Source of the DNA: Deltaproteobacteria bacterium
GTDB lineage: Bacteria; UBA10199; DSSB01; JACPFA01
NCBI GenBank assembly: GCA_016183235.1
Contig: JACPFA010000042.1
Location: 62,001-126,000, forward strand
Direction of reading: 5' to 3'
Length of the DNA stretch: 64,000 bases
Shown: piece after piece, positions 31,460 to 40,756 of the stretch
Layout: every line of letters begins with the position of its first letter
Position numbering within the stretch: the stretch's first letter is position 1
The notes under the pieces: generated by a model
What the model was told of the DNA's origin: nothing
The model's input: only the letters and a program-made list of their open reading frames with translations
Database searches by the model: none
Program-made: the position numbers and the translations under genes

Positions 31460-33577
31460 TTATGCAGTCAATTGCGGCAACGCTACCCGCGCGATGGGTT
31501 GAATACGCAAGTTTTCGGAGAGCTCTTGGTAAGATAAGACGCTCAATTGTGGAAATTCTAGTTCGATGATTTTACGAAAATAGCGGCGCACTTCGGCAGT
31601 GGTTAGAATCACTGGCGGTTTGGCACCCGGCGGGAAGGGGTGACTGGCGATTTCTTTGCCCACGGCCTCTACAATTTCTTGCGTGGTTTCGGGCTCTAAG
31701 GCCAAGTAGTTACCCTTTTCGGTGGTACGAATGGAATTGCGCACCAGCTCTTCAATGCCAGGGTCTAATAGATAAACAGCTAGGGTGTTCACGTGGCCTG
31801 CATACTTGTGAGTGATGTAACGTTTGAGCCCCGAACGAATGTGCTCGGTTAGCACCAAGGTATTGCGCTCTACCTCGGCCCATTGGGCAAGGGTTGAAAA
31901 AATCGTTTTGAGATCACGAATCGCAACTTCTTCTTGGATCAAACGTTGAAAAATTTCGGAGAGCTGAAGCACTGTAATCACCTTCGGTACTAATTCTTTG
32001 ATTAAGGCAGGGTGAGTTTTTTCTAATTCGGTCAGAACATTTTGAATTTCTTGGAGCCCTAAAAATTCTGAAGCGTGTTTACGCAACACATAAGACAAAT
32101 GCAAAATGAGATACTCCGCAATATCCCACATTCTAAAGCCCGCCTGCACCGCCACTTCTTTGTGTTCTTGGGCAATCCAAGTCACGATCGACCCATCGAT
32201 GGGATGAATCGTTTCGATGCCTTCAATATTAAAAAGCGATAATTGCTCTAAAGGTTCCCCCACCAAGATATGCCCACGGTACACCCGGCCCTTAGCCACC
32301 GGCACTTCGTTAATATTAATCACATAACTCTCGGCCTCCATGTCGACGGTCTGCCCACGCACTTGAATACCGGGAAAATTAACGCCCAATTCATAATAGA
32401 GCCCATGGCGTAGCAAGGGAATTAACTCGTTGATGAATCGCCCACCATCTTGGCTATCATCGACAAAGGGGATAAGCGCCTCACCCACTTCTAAAGAAAT
32501 GGGCGCGGGCATGACAAAGGGCAACACATCGCCGTGTTTCTCTACTGCTCTCTTCACCACCTCTTCTTTGGGCATATCTCTAACTTCTTCGTTAGAAACT
32601 TTTTCTTTGCGCATCATGAAATAAGCCCCGCCCGCCAGCAGGCCCCCTAATAAAATAAAAGGAAATTTAGGCAAGCCAGGCACCGCCGCAAACAGCAGCA
32701 ACATGATTCCCGCTACCAACATGGCCTTAGGGTATTTAATAATCTGACCAAAAACATCTTTGCCAAGACCCGTGTCTTTACTTTCACTAGACACTCGGGT
32801 CACCACGATACCCGCTGAGACCGAAATGACCAGGGCTGGAATCTGTGCAACCAAACCGTCACCAATACTAAGCAAGGTATAAGTCTTGATGGCTTGGAGC
32901 ATGGTATCACCCCTCATCATCACCCCAATGATGAACCCACCAATGATGTTGATAATGGCAATGATAATACCCGCAATGGCATCCCCTTTGACAAACTTCA
33001 TGGCACCATCCATGGCTCCGTACATCTGCGCTTCCCGTTGCAGAATGGAGCGGCGCTCTTGGGCTTGTTCCATGGTGATAGTACCGGCCCGCAAATCAGC
33101 ATCGATACTCATTTGCTTGCCGGGCATGGCATCCAAGGTAAATCGCGCCCCAACTTCTGAAACCCGTTCCGCACCTTTGGCAATAACAATAAAATTAACC
33201 AGCGTGATGATGATAAAAATAATCCCGCCCACCACATAGTTTCCACCCACCACAAAGTTACCAAAGGCAAAAATAACTTCGCCCGCATTGCCTTGCGAAA
33301 GAATCAAGCGCGTTGAAGAAATATTCAACGACAAACGGTACAAGGTAGAGATCAACAAAATAGTAGGAAAAGAAGCAATGCGCAGGGCATCGTCGATATA
33401 AAGAGAAATTAAGAGAATCAGCACACTGCCTGAAATGTTGATGGTTAAAAAGATATCGAGTAACCAGGTGGGTAGTGGGATCAAGATAATCGCCACCACG
33501 GTCACCACGATAACCGCAAGGACGGCATCGGAGAACTTGGTTAGAAAATCATTCAGCTTTATGGCGGGTAGCCCCAT
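31460..33577 (-). CDS. sctV: T3SS export gate protein SctV (FlhA/YscV family)
   Basis: 705 residues, the normal length. The N-terminal half has about eight membrane helices and the FHIPEP signature region (GARFTLDAMPGKQMSIDADL, AGTITMEQAQERR). The C-terminal cytoplasmic domain (about 350-705) forms the nonameric ring that docks chaperones and SctO. It is 11 kb from the main sct cluster, between the TSP3 region and argJ, with no sct neighbour. The start ATG at 33577 is preceded by a palindromic repeat, so its promoter must lie inside or beyond that repeat. Confidence 0.96.
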   Translation of the reverse strand: MGLPAIKLNDFLTKFSDAVLAVIVVTVVAIILIPLPTWLLDIFLTINISGSVLILLISLYIDDALRIASFPTILLISTLYRLSLNISSTRLILSQGNAGEVIFAFGNFVVGGNYVVGGIIFIIITLVNFIVIAKGAERVSEVGARFTLDAMPGKQMSIDADLRAGTITMEQAQERRSILQREAQMYGAMDGAMKFVKGDAIAGIIIAIINIIGGFIIGVMMRGDTMLQAIKTYTLLSIGDGLVAQIPALVISVSAGIVVTRVSSESKDTGLGKDVFGQIIKYPKAMLVAGIMLLLFAAVPGLPKFPFILLGGLLAGGAYFMMRKEKVSNEEVRDMPKEEVVKRAVEKHGDVLPFVMPAPISLEVGEALIPFVDDSQDGGRFINELIPLLRHGLYYELGVNFPGIQVRGQTVDMEAESYVININEVPVAKGRVYRGHILVGEPLEQLSLFNIEGIETIHPIDGSIVTWIAQEHKEVAVQAGFRMWDIAEYLILHLSYVLRKHASEFLGLQEIQNVLTELEKTHPALIKELVPKVITVLQLSEIFQRLIQEEVAIRDLKTIFSTLAQWAEVERNTLVLTEHIRSGLKRYITHKYAGHVNTLAVYLLDPGIEELVRNSIRTTEKGNYLALEPETTQEIVEAVGKEIASHPFPPGAKPPVILTTAEVRRYFRKIIELEFPQLSVLSYQELSENLRIQPIARVALPQLTA

Positions 33578-33594
33578 ATTTTAATTAATTTCTA

Positions 33595-33717
33595 GAAACC
33601 GATTAAAAAGCTTCAGATGCAAGGCAGGCCGAGGAGACTGGCCGAGTCGTACTAGCAAGTACGTCGCAGGCCATGTCGACGAGGACAACGCAGCAGATGA
33701 ACTTTTTAATCGGTTTC
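33595..33717. repeat. CAGATG-dyad repeat between argJ and sctV
   Basis: Arms GAAACCGATTAAAAAG and CTTTTTAATCGGTTTC are private to this locus. The core is a variant (CAGATGCAAGGC...GCAGCAGATG, with GTACTAGCAAGTAC at the centre). Confidence 0.8.
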
Positions 33718-33718
33718 T

Positions 33719-34900
33719 TCATGTCCGGTACTCTGAGTTTAATTTTACATAATCCACGGTTAGATCACTAGTTAAAACACTAGCCTCACCTTGGGCTATA
33801 TGGAGGTCGATTTTTACCTGATATTCTTTAGATTTCATGATCTTATGGGCTTTAAGCTCAAGGCTTTCCTTATTAAGTTGGCCCTTTTTAACCAGGCAGA
33901 CCGATCCTATAGAGATATCGACTTTTTGGGGGTGCATAGTTTCGCCGCTATAACCCACGGCAGCTAAAATTCTTCCCCAATTGGGATCTTCGCCAAAAAA
34001 GGCGGTTTTGACTAAAAATGACCGCGCCACCGAATAGGCAATATTTTTTGCCGCCTGGTGTGTCGCCGCCCCTTGCACGACAATTTTTACAACCTTGGTG
34101 GCCCCTTCTCCATCAGCCACCATGAGTTTGGCCAATCCATGGCACACTTCATGTAAGGACTGTTTGACTATCTTTTGTTGCGAAACCCCTAAGGCAGTTG
34201 AATTCCCGGCCTTACCATTGGCAATCCAAAGGGCGGTGTCGTTGGTAGAACAATCTCCATCCACACTGATCGAATTAAACGTCGCCCCCACCACCTCACG
34301 AAAGACCTTTCGCATCCAAGGCAAATTCAAATTAAGGTCGGTTAAGATAAAAGCAAGCATGGTGGCCATATGAGGCTCAATCATGCCTGCCCCTTTGGCC
34401 ACGCCTAATAAAGTGAAAGGAGTTTTCCCTAACTTTGCTTTGACCTGAGCTATTTTGGGAAATCGATCGGTGGTCATAATGGCTTGGCTAAAAGTTGGCA
34501 ACTCATGGGGCGAAAGCACACGCACGGCTTGCTCCACCCCGTGTTTTACTTTTGATAAAGGTAGGGGCACCCCGATTTTTCCGGTTGAGCACACATAAAT
34601 AGAATTAACTGGAACCAAGAGATGTTTTGCTAAAGATGCTGCGGTGGCTTGGGTGGCCTGATCACCGCTGGTACCCGTGCAGGCATTGGCATTGCCGGAG
34701 TTCACCACTAGGGCCCTAAAATGCCCTTGCTTAATTTGCCGCTCACAAAACAAAACCGGGGCTGCTTTAACTTGATTCGTGGTGAACATCCCCACCACCC
34801 GAGCAGGCACCTCACTCACCACCAAACCCAAATCTTTGGCACGCGCTTTAACTTTAAGCCCACAGGCAACTCCCGCAAATTGAAAACCTGGCACCTTCAT
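33719..34900 (-). CDS. argJ: Bifunctional ornithine acetyltransferase / N-acetylglutamate synthase
   Basis: 393 residues, the family length. It cycles the acetyl group between N-acetylornithine and glutamate in arginine synthesis. The self-cleavage site is in GVAKGAGMIEPHMATML, whose Thr becomes the nucleophile of the beta chain. NSGNANACTG and the C-terminal FFGEDPNWGRILAA segment are also typical. It directly abuts secA (the stop of secA and start of argJ are adjacent), indicating co-transcription. Confidence 0.96.
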   Translation of the reverse strand: MKVPGFQFAGVACGLKVKARAKDLGLVVSEVPARVVGMFTTNQVKAAPVLFCERQIKQGHFRALVVNSGNANACTGTSGDQATQATAASLAKHLLVPVNSIYVCSTGKIGVPLPLSKVKHGVEQAVRVLSPHELPTFSQAIMTTDRFPKIAQVKAKLGKTPFTLLGVAKGAGMIEPHMATMLAFILTDLNLNLPWMRKVFREVVGATFNSISVDGDCSTNDTALWIANGKAGNSTALGVSQQKIVKQSLHEVCHGLAKLMVADGEGATKVVKIVVQGAATHQAAKNIAYSVARSFLVKTAFFGEDPNWGRILAAVGYSGETMHPQKVDISIGSVCLVKKGQLNKESLELKAHKIMKSKEYQVKIDLHIAQGEASVLTSDLTVDYVKLNSEYRT

Positions 34901-37582
34901 TTAAGAACTCCCGTGGCATTTTTTAAATTTTTTACCACTTCCACAAGGGCATGGCTCGTTACGACCTACCTTAGGGTATTCACGACTTTGTGGACCTGGC
35001 ACCTTTTTGTTTTCGCCACCACTCGGTGGCAAACCCGCTAAACGTTGGCTGGCAGCAGAGGCATTGTCATGATGTTGTAAGTGCATGGGTTGGGCACGGC
35101 GGGCAGGCATGGCTAATTCTTCGCCCGCCTCCGTTTGGATTTGCACATGAAAGACTTTTTCTGCCACATCTTCATAAAGGCGAAGCATCATCATTTGGAA
35201 ACGCTCAAAGCCTTCTTTTTTATATTCTAAAATGGGATCCTTTTGGGCATAGCCACGCAAGCCAATCCCCTCGCGCAAATGATCCATGCTAAGCAAGTGG
35301 TCTTTCCATAAAGAATCGATGGTCTGCAACATGAAAACGGTCAACACCTGATCCATCACCGCAGCGCCATATTGTTTTTCTTTTTGTTCAAACAACGCAA
35401 GGGCTTGATCGTAAATATATTGCCCCAAGCTATCTTCGGTTTTTTCAAGCTCAGCCAGAACCCCGGTTTGAGGTTTGACACCAAAATATTTATAAACTCG
35501 ATCTTTAAAACCCTCGGCATTAAATTCTTGGTTACCATGCACAGCAAACTCACCTGAAATTTGCGCGGCAAGCGAATCAAGCATATCTAAAAATTTATCT
35601 TTTAAATTTTTCCCATCCAACACTTCACGGCGGAAGGTATAAACTGTTTGCCGCTGTTGGTTCATCACACTATCAAAATCTAATAAATTTTTCCTAATTT
35701 CAAAATTATGCGCCTCAACTTTTTTCTGAGCGTTTTCTATGGCCTTGCTGATCCAGGGGTGAAAAATGGGCTCGTTTTCGTCCATCTTCAATCGATCCAT
35801 GATGCGAGAAATACGGTCGGACCCAAAAATACGCATCAAGTCATCTTCCAGCGAAATAAAAAACTGGCTCGACCCCGGGTCGCCCTGCCGGCCGGAACGG
35901 CCACGCAATTGATTATCAATCCGTCGGCTTTCATGGCGCTCCGTACCTAAAATATGCAAGCCCCCTTGCCCCACCACTTTAGCATGCTCGGCTTCGCATT
36001 GTTTTTTTAATTCTGGTAATTTTTTTTGAAATTCTTCGGGGCTATGATTTTGCCCCAAACTATTTTTGGTTAAAAATTCTGGGTTGCCACCCAATACAAT
36101 GTCAGTACCACGGCCTGCCATGTTGGTAGCAATGGTCACACTGCCAAAACGCCCGGCTTGGGCCACAATCTCTGCTTCTTTCTCGTGATGCTTGGCGTTC
36201 AACACATGGTGTTCAATCCCCCGGCGCGAGAGCATCTGGCTTAACACCTCCGATTTATCAATCGTGATCGTACCCACCAAAACGGGTTGACCGCGTTTAT
36301 GGCGGATTTCAATTTCATTAATGACCGCACGAAATTTTGCCGCCTCGTTTTTGTAAATAAGATCGGGCTCGTCTTTGCGAACCATGGCGCGATGGGTAGG
36401 GACCACCACCACGTCTAAATTATAAATTTTATGAAATTCAGCCGCCTCGGTATCGGCGGTGCCCGTCATGCCTGCCAATTTTTTAAACATCCGAAAATAA
36501 TTTTGAAAGGTAATCGTAGCTAGGGTTTGATTTTCATTTTCGATCTTTACTTTTTCTTTGGCCTCGATGGCTTGGTGAAGGCCATCACTCCAACGCCTGC
36601 CGGGCATAAGCCTGCCGGTAAATTCATCGACAATAATCACCTGATTATCTTTAACTACATAATCGACATCGCGTTTAAACAACTGATGGGCGCGGAGGCC
36701 TTGATTGACATGATGAAGAATTTCAATATTGCGCGCCTCGTAAAGATTTTCGATACCCAGCAATTTTTCAGCATGGGCAACACCGGCTTCGGTTAACACG
36801 ATGGTACGACTTTTTTCGTCGATATTAAAATCAGGGTCTTTTTTTAATTGTGGAACGATTGCATTAATACGCGCATATTTGTCGGTTGATTCTTCGGCCG
36901 GGCCCGAGATGATTAAAGGCGTGCGCGCTTCATCCACCAAAATACTATCGACTTCATCAATGAGCGCATAATGCAAATCTCGTTGCACATACTGGCTCAA
37001 AGAAAATTTCATGTTGTCGCGCAAATAATCAAAGCCATACTCGTTGTTGGTACCGTACGTAATATCGCAACCATAGTTTGCTTGGCGTTCCTGATCATTG
37101 AGCCCATGCACAATAACCCCAACGGTCATACCTAAAAACTGATAAATTTTCCCCATCCAGGCCGAATCTCGTTTGGCCAGATAATCATTGACGGTCACAA
37201 CATGCACACCCTTGCCTTCCAGGGCGTTTAGATAAATCGGTAACGTTGCTACCAGGGTTTTACCTTCACCGGTTTTCATTTCGGCAATCTTGCCTTGATG
37301 CAGCACCAGCCCCCCCACCATCTGCACATCAAAATGGCGCATGCCCAAAGTGCGTATACTGGCTTCACGTACGGTGGCAAAGGCCTCGGGCAACAGGCTG
37401 TCGAGGGGTTCACCCCGACCCAGGCGTTCTTTGAATTGGGGAGTTAAAGCCGCTAATTGGGCATCGGTCAACGCCTTCATCTTGGGTTCAAAGGCGTTGA
37501 TCTCAGCCACCCTGGGCGTAAGCTTTTTCAACTCACGATCGTTTTGAGTGCCAAATACCTTTTTTAATAAAGCGGTTACCAT
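34901..37582 (-). CDS. secA: Preprotein translocase ATPase SecA
   Basis: 893 residues. DEAD-type motor with Walker A region [42 protein letters not shown], a PPXD insert and helical scaffold. It ends with the zinc-binding SEC-C motif ([16 protein letters not shown]). It drives Sec-dependent export through SecYEG. It is followed at once by argJ. Confidence 0.98.
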   Translation of the reverse strand: MVTALLKKVFGTQNDRELKKLTPRVAEINAFEPKMKALTDAQLAALTPQFKERLGRGEPLDSLLPEAFATVREASIRTLGMRHFDVQMVGGLVLHQGKIAEMKTGEGKTLVATLPIYLNALEGKGVHVVTVNDYLAKRDSAWMGKIYQFLGMTVGVIVHGLNDQERQANYGCDITYGTNNEYGFDYLRDNMKFSLSQYVQRDLHYALIDEVDSILVDEARTPLIISGPAEESTDKYARINAIVPQLKKDPDFNIDEKSRTIVLTEAGVAHAEKLLGIENLYEARNIEILHHVNQGLRAHQLFKRDVDYVVKDNQVIIVDEFTGRLMPGRRWSDGLHQAIEAKEKVKIENENQTLATITFQNYFRMFKKLAGMTGTADTEAAEFHKIYNLDVVVVPTHRAMVRKDEPDLIYKNEAAKFRAVINEIEIRHKRGQPVLVGTITIDKSEVLSQMLSRRGIEHHVLNAKHHEKEAEIVAQAGRFGSVTIATNMAGRGTDIVLGGNPEFLTKNSLGQNHSPEEFQKKLPELKKQCEAEHAKVVGQGGLHILGTERHESRRIDNQLRGRSGRQGDPGSSQFFISLEDDLMRIFGSDRISRIMDRLKMDENEPIFHPWISKAIENAQKKVEAHNFEIRKNLLDFDSVMNQQRQTVYTFRREVLDGKNLKDKFLDMLDSLAAQISGEFAVHGNQEFNAEGFKDRVYKYFGVKPQTGVLAELEKTEDSLGQYIYDQALALFEQKEKQYGAAVMDQVLTVFMLQTIDSLWKDHLLSMDHLREGIGLRGYAQKDPILEYKKEGFERFQMMMLRLYEDVAEKVFHVQIQTEAGEELAMPARRAQPMHLQHHDNASAASQRLAGLPPSGGENKKVPGPQSREYPKVGRNEPCPCGSGKKFKKCHGSS

Positions 37583-37610
37583 ATATTAGGCATCTTTAAA
37601 AACCTGACTT

Positions 37611-37740
37611 GGGGGGACCTTTTAAAAAGGGTCCAGATGCAAGGCGACCGCAAAGATGCGACCGGAGCGTATATGGAAATACGTGAGGATCGCAGCTTTG
37701 CGGGCAACGCCGCAGATGGGCCCTTTTTAGAAGGTCCCCC
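37611..37740. repeat. CAGATG-dyad repeat upstream of secA
   Basis: Arms GGGGGGACCTTTTAAAAAGG and CCTTTTTAGAAGGTCCCCC. The core is as at 17513. It lies in the 320-bp divergent region between secA and the response regulator. The rest of that region holds the sigma-54 element and no gene. Confidence 0.85.
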
Positions 37741-37862
37741 TATGTGTGAAAAAATACCCTCAACCTGAGGCAATCTCTACCAAATTTCAAGCCAGGTCGT
37801 AGCAGTGTGAAAAAATCACTAATTAATACAATGGGTTTTGTCTATCAAAATATTGGGCGGTT

Positions 37863-37878
37863 TGGCACTGTATTTGCT
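37863..37878 (+). promoter_or_regulatory. Sigma-54 (-24/-12) promoter of the response regulator gene
   Basis: TGGCACTGTATTTGCT: GG (37864-37865) and GC (37876-37877) separated by 10 bp, near consensus. Predicted start is about 37889; a GAGGGGG ribosome site precedes the ATG at 37904. Confidence 0.7.
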
Positions 37879-37903
37879 TAAGTCTACTTAAGAGGGGGCA
37901 AGC

Positions 37904-38335
37904 ATGACCGAACATAATTTTACCCTAATCGTCATCGACGACAATGAAATGCTGCTACGCATGTGGAAGCGGCTTCTTTCCGAAGAAGAAAATTGGACCC
38001 TCTACACCACTCACGAACCCATTGAAGCCATTGAGTTTTTGAAAATCTCCACCGCTGATCTGATTATCAGTGACATCGTCATGCCCACCATGAACGGATT
38101 TCGCTTAGCCGAAATGGTGCGCAAGATCGACCCAGAAATGAAAATCTTACTCACCAGTGGCTACCTAGAAAATTTTTCCGATATTGTAATCGACGGCCCA
38201 CCCATCAATTTTATCAAAAAACCTTACCAAGATATCGAAGAGGTGATTTGTTTCATTAAATGCATGCTAGCCGATAAGGCCTATCAACGCCGCACGAGTG
38301 AACGAGTCGGCGACCTTATGGTGTGGTCGTTATAA
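37904..38335 (+). CDS. Single-domain response regulator
   Basis: 143 residues, a CheY-like receiver only: acidic pair IDDN (about 11-14), phospho-acceptor in LIISDIVMP (about 59), Thr/Ser in LLTSGY, and Lys in FIKKPY. There is no output domain, so it must act by protein contact. The sensor kinase is not in the window. A sigma-54-type promoter sits upstream, and the 3' end overlaps the extended 3' end of uvrD by 20 bp. Confidence 0.93.
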   Translation: MTEHNFTLIVIDDNEMLLRMWKRLLSEEENWTLYTTHEPIEAIEFLKISTADLIISDIVMPTMNGFRLAEMVRKIDPEMKILLTSGYLENFSDIVIDGPPINFIKKPYQDIEEVICFIKCMLADKAYQRRTSERVGDLMVWSL

Positions 38336-40706
38336 AGGGGACCTCTAAAAACGACCCATCTGCAGAGCCTGTCCAGAGCGTAAGCGAAGGATTGCCCGCA
38401 AAGCCGCGATCCTCACGTATTTCCATATACGCTCCGGTCGCGTCTTTGCGGGCGCCTTGCATCTGGGCCCTTTTTAGTAAAATCACCAGATTCGAAAATT
38501 CAGCCAATAATTTTTTAGTCCCCACTTTTTGAAATTTGACGGTGAGTTTGCACTTGGCAGCAGCACCCTCGCAGGCTTCGATGGTACCCATACCAAAAAT
38601 AGGATGAGCGACTCGAACTCCGCGACGGTAAGGAGATGGCTCCTGGTAGTCTTTGTTATTGCGAGCTAAAGGGCCTTCTGTCATTGCGAGGCCAGCCCGC
38701 CGAAGCAATCCCTTCTGTTCAACCGATGAGATTGCTTCGGCCGGCTGGCCTCGCAATGACAGATCTGCGGATGGGTTTGCAATGACAGAAGAGGCAGACT
38801 CTACACACTCTTTTGGAATATCTTCTAAAAATCGTGAAGGCAGATTGAATTGTTCTTGGCCAAAAAAACGCCGCTCAACCGCATTGGTGAGGTAGAGTTT
38901 GCGTTCAGCGCGGGTCATCCCCACATAAAAAAGACGGCGTTCTTCGTCCATTTGGCTAGGCTCACTCATTGAACGGAGATGCGGGCACAAGCCTTCTTCT
39001 AAACCCACCACAAAAACGACAGGGAATTCTAAACCCTTGGCCAAATGCAAGGTCATGAGGGGTAGCGCCGAAGTATCTTCTCCGGTGGTTTGTAATTCCG
39101 TATTCAAACTCACTTGATCTAAAAAATCTCGCAAGCCACTTTGAGGTTGTTCAATTTCAAATTCTGCCAACACGTTCACTAATTCTTCAATATTTTCGAT
39201 ACGATTTTCTGCTTCTAAGGTGCCCTCTTGTTGCAGCGTATCAATGTAGCCGGTCTTGTTTAACAACCCATTCACCAATTGCGAAGGCCGCAACTGATTT
39301 ATGTTTTTGCGTAATTCCTCCAGGAGACTGACAAAACCTCTAATCGCTCGAGATGGACCCGCTGATAGGCCAGCAGCTTCGACTTGCAATAAGGCATCCC
39401 ATAAAGTTAAACCTCGCCCCGTCGCAAAATACTCTAGCTTCTCAACCGTAGTTTTACCAATGCCACGGGCCGGCACATTGATGATGCGTTTAAGATTAAC
39501 GCTGTCATTAGGGTTTAACAGTACCAACAAATAAGCCAAAATATCTTTAATTTCCATCCGTTCATAAAATTTCATGCCACCATAAATAACATAAGGAATA
39601 TTTTGCCGACGCAATTCATCTTCAAAGGGTCGCGATTGGGCATTGGTGCGATAAAAAATAGCAAAGTCACGGTTGCTAAGTTGCCATTCACTTTTTAATT
39701 TCTGAATTTCTTGCACCACAAAACGTGCCTCTTCTAAATCACGCATCCCAGTAAAATAAGTGATGGGCTCCCCGGGCGCATTATCAGTCCATAGGGTTTT
39801 AGGAGCCCGTTGACGAATTTTCTTAACCACTTCATAAGCGGCTTGAAGAATCTTGCCACTGCAACGATAGTTCTGTTCTAATTTTACAACTTTGGCATCG
39901 GGAAAGTCTTTTCCGAAATCGAGAATATTGCGAATGTCGGCCCCGCGCCAGGAATAGATCGACTGATCATCATCACCCACCACACATAAGTTTTGACTAT
40001 GCAGGGCCAAAAGTTTCATAAGTTGGTACTGGGCATGATTGGTATCTTGGTATTCATCGACCAAAAAATATTGCAATTGATGGTGATAGTATTTCAAAAT
40101 TTCTGGAAACTCGCGAAAGAGTCGCACGGGCAAAACCAATAAATCATCTAAATCAACCGCATGGCTCTTTTTTAATTGTTGCTCGTAGGCATGATAAACC
40201 TTGGCTACTTTTTCGTTAAAAAAATCTTCTTGGGGAAAATATTCTGGGGCAATGAGATTATTTTTTGCCGTTGAAATCGACCCTAATATTTGGCGGGGGT
40301 TAAATAATTTGGGATTGATGTTAAGTTCGGCCAAACATTTTTTGATCAAACTCATGCGATCGGAATCATCGTAAATCACAAAATCTTGGTTAATACCCAA
40401 GCGGTTAATATGGCGACGTAAGATTTTAACCCCGGCTGCATGAAAGGTAGAAATCCACAGGCTACCTGCAGGAAATCCCGTTAATTCGGCAATCCGATGA
40501 CGCATTTGTTCGGCTGCTTTGTTGGTAAAGGTAACAGCCAACAATTGAGTAGGGTGAATTTTTTTGACCTGTAACAGATAAGCCACCCGATGCACCAATA
40601 CCCGTGTTTTGCCACTGCCTGCCCCTGCAAAAATGAGCAGTGGCCCCTCGGTGGTAACGACGGCTTCTTGTTGCGGGGGATTAAGATGAGATAGTAAGTC
40701 ATTCAT
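38316..40706 (-). CDS. UvrD/PcrA/Rep-type DNA helicase with repeat-encoded insertions
   Basis: 796 residues from MNDLLSHLNP (the six codons upstream are rejected). Superfamily 1 motifs: FAGAGSGKT (I), VTFTNKAA (Ia), VDEYQDTNHAQ (II), GDDDQSIYSWRGA (III), QNYRCSG (IV), LMTLHLAKGLEFPVVFV (V) and RRLFYVGMTRA (VI). It unwinds DNA in repair and replication. The C-terminal linker contains about 40 residues coded by a REP-like palindrome (SADLSLRGQPAEAISS...). The last 50 or so residues (from KRAQMQGARKDATG) come from a CAGATG repeat read through into the neighbouring gene's end. The native PcrA-type C-terminal KLLAEFSNLVIL precedes that tail. The enzymatic core is intact. Confidence 0.93.
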   Translation of the reverse strand: MNDLLSHLNPPQQEAVVTTEGPLLIFAGAGSGKTRVLVHRVAYLLQVKKIHPTQLLAVTFTNKAAEQMRHRIAELTGFPAGSLWISTFHAAGVKILRRHINRLGINQDFVIYDDSDRMSLIKKCLAELNINPKLFNPRQILGSISTAKNNLIAPEYFPQEDFFNEKVAKVYHAYEQQLKKSHAVDLDDLLVLPVRLFREFPEILKYYHHQLQYFLVDEYQDTNHAQYQLMKLLALHSQNLCVVGDDDQSIYSWRGADIRNILDFGKDFPDAKVVKLEQNYRCSGKILQAAYEVVKKIRQRAPKTLWTDNAPGEPITYFTGMRDLEEARFVVQEIQKLKSEWQLSNRDFAIFYRTNAQSRPFEDELRRQNIPYVIYGGMKFYERMEIKDILAYLLVLLNPNDSVNLKRIINVPARGIGKTTVEKLEYFATGRGLTLWDALLQVEAAGLSAGPSRAIRGFVSLLEELRKNINQLRPSQLVNGLLNKTGYIDTLQQEGTLEAENRIENIEELVNVLAEFEIEQPQSGLRDFLDQVSLNTELQTTGEDTSALPLMTLHLAKGLEFPVVFVVGLEEGLCPHLRSMSEPSQMDEERRLFYVGMTRAERKLYLTNAVERRFFGQEQFNLPSRFLEDIPKECVESASSVIANPSADLSLRGQPAEAISSVEQKGLLRRAGLAMTEGPLARNNKDYQEPSPYRRGVRVAHPIFGMGTIEACEGAAAKCKLTVKFQKVGTKKLLAEFSNLVILLKRAQMQGARKDATGAYMEIREDRGFAGNPSLTLWTGSADGSFLEVPFITTTP
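38337..38477. repeat. CAGATG-dyad repeat inside the uvrD 3' end (inverted copy)
   Basis: The same sequence as the copy at 7703 including the CGTAAGCGAAGG segment, in opposite orientation. The left arm GGGGACCTCTAAAAA is intact, but the right end reads TTTTTAGTAAAATC and has lost its complementary arm where it joins uvrD coding sequence. Confidence 0.85.
38679..38762. repeat. REP-like palindrome inside uvrD
   Basis: TGTCATTGCGAGGCCAGCC...GGCTGGCCTCGCAATGACA, a complete copy in coding sequence, in frame on the minus strand. A shorter fragment (TTTGCAATGACAGA) follows. Confidence 0.85.
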
Positions 40707-40713
40707 AAAACGG

Positions 40714-40753
40714 AAGATTGCCACGCTCGCAAACGGTGCTCGCTCGCAATGAC
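40714..40753. repeat. Partial REP-like repeat between uvrD and glmS
   Basis: GATTGCCACGCTCGCAAACG...GCTCGCAATGAC fills most of the 50-bp gap. Confidence 0.7.
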
Positions 40754-40756
40754 AAT

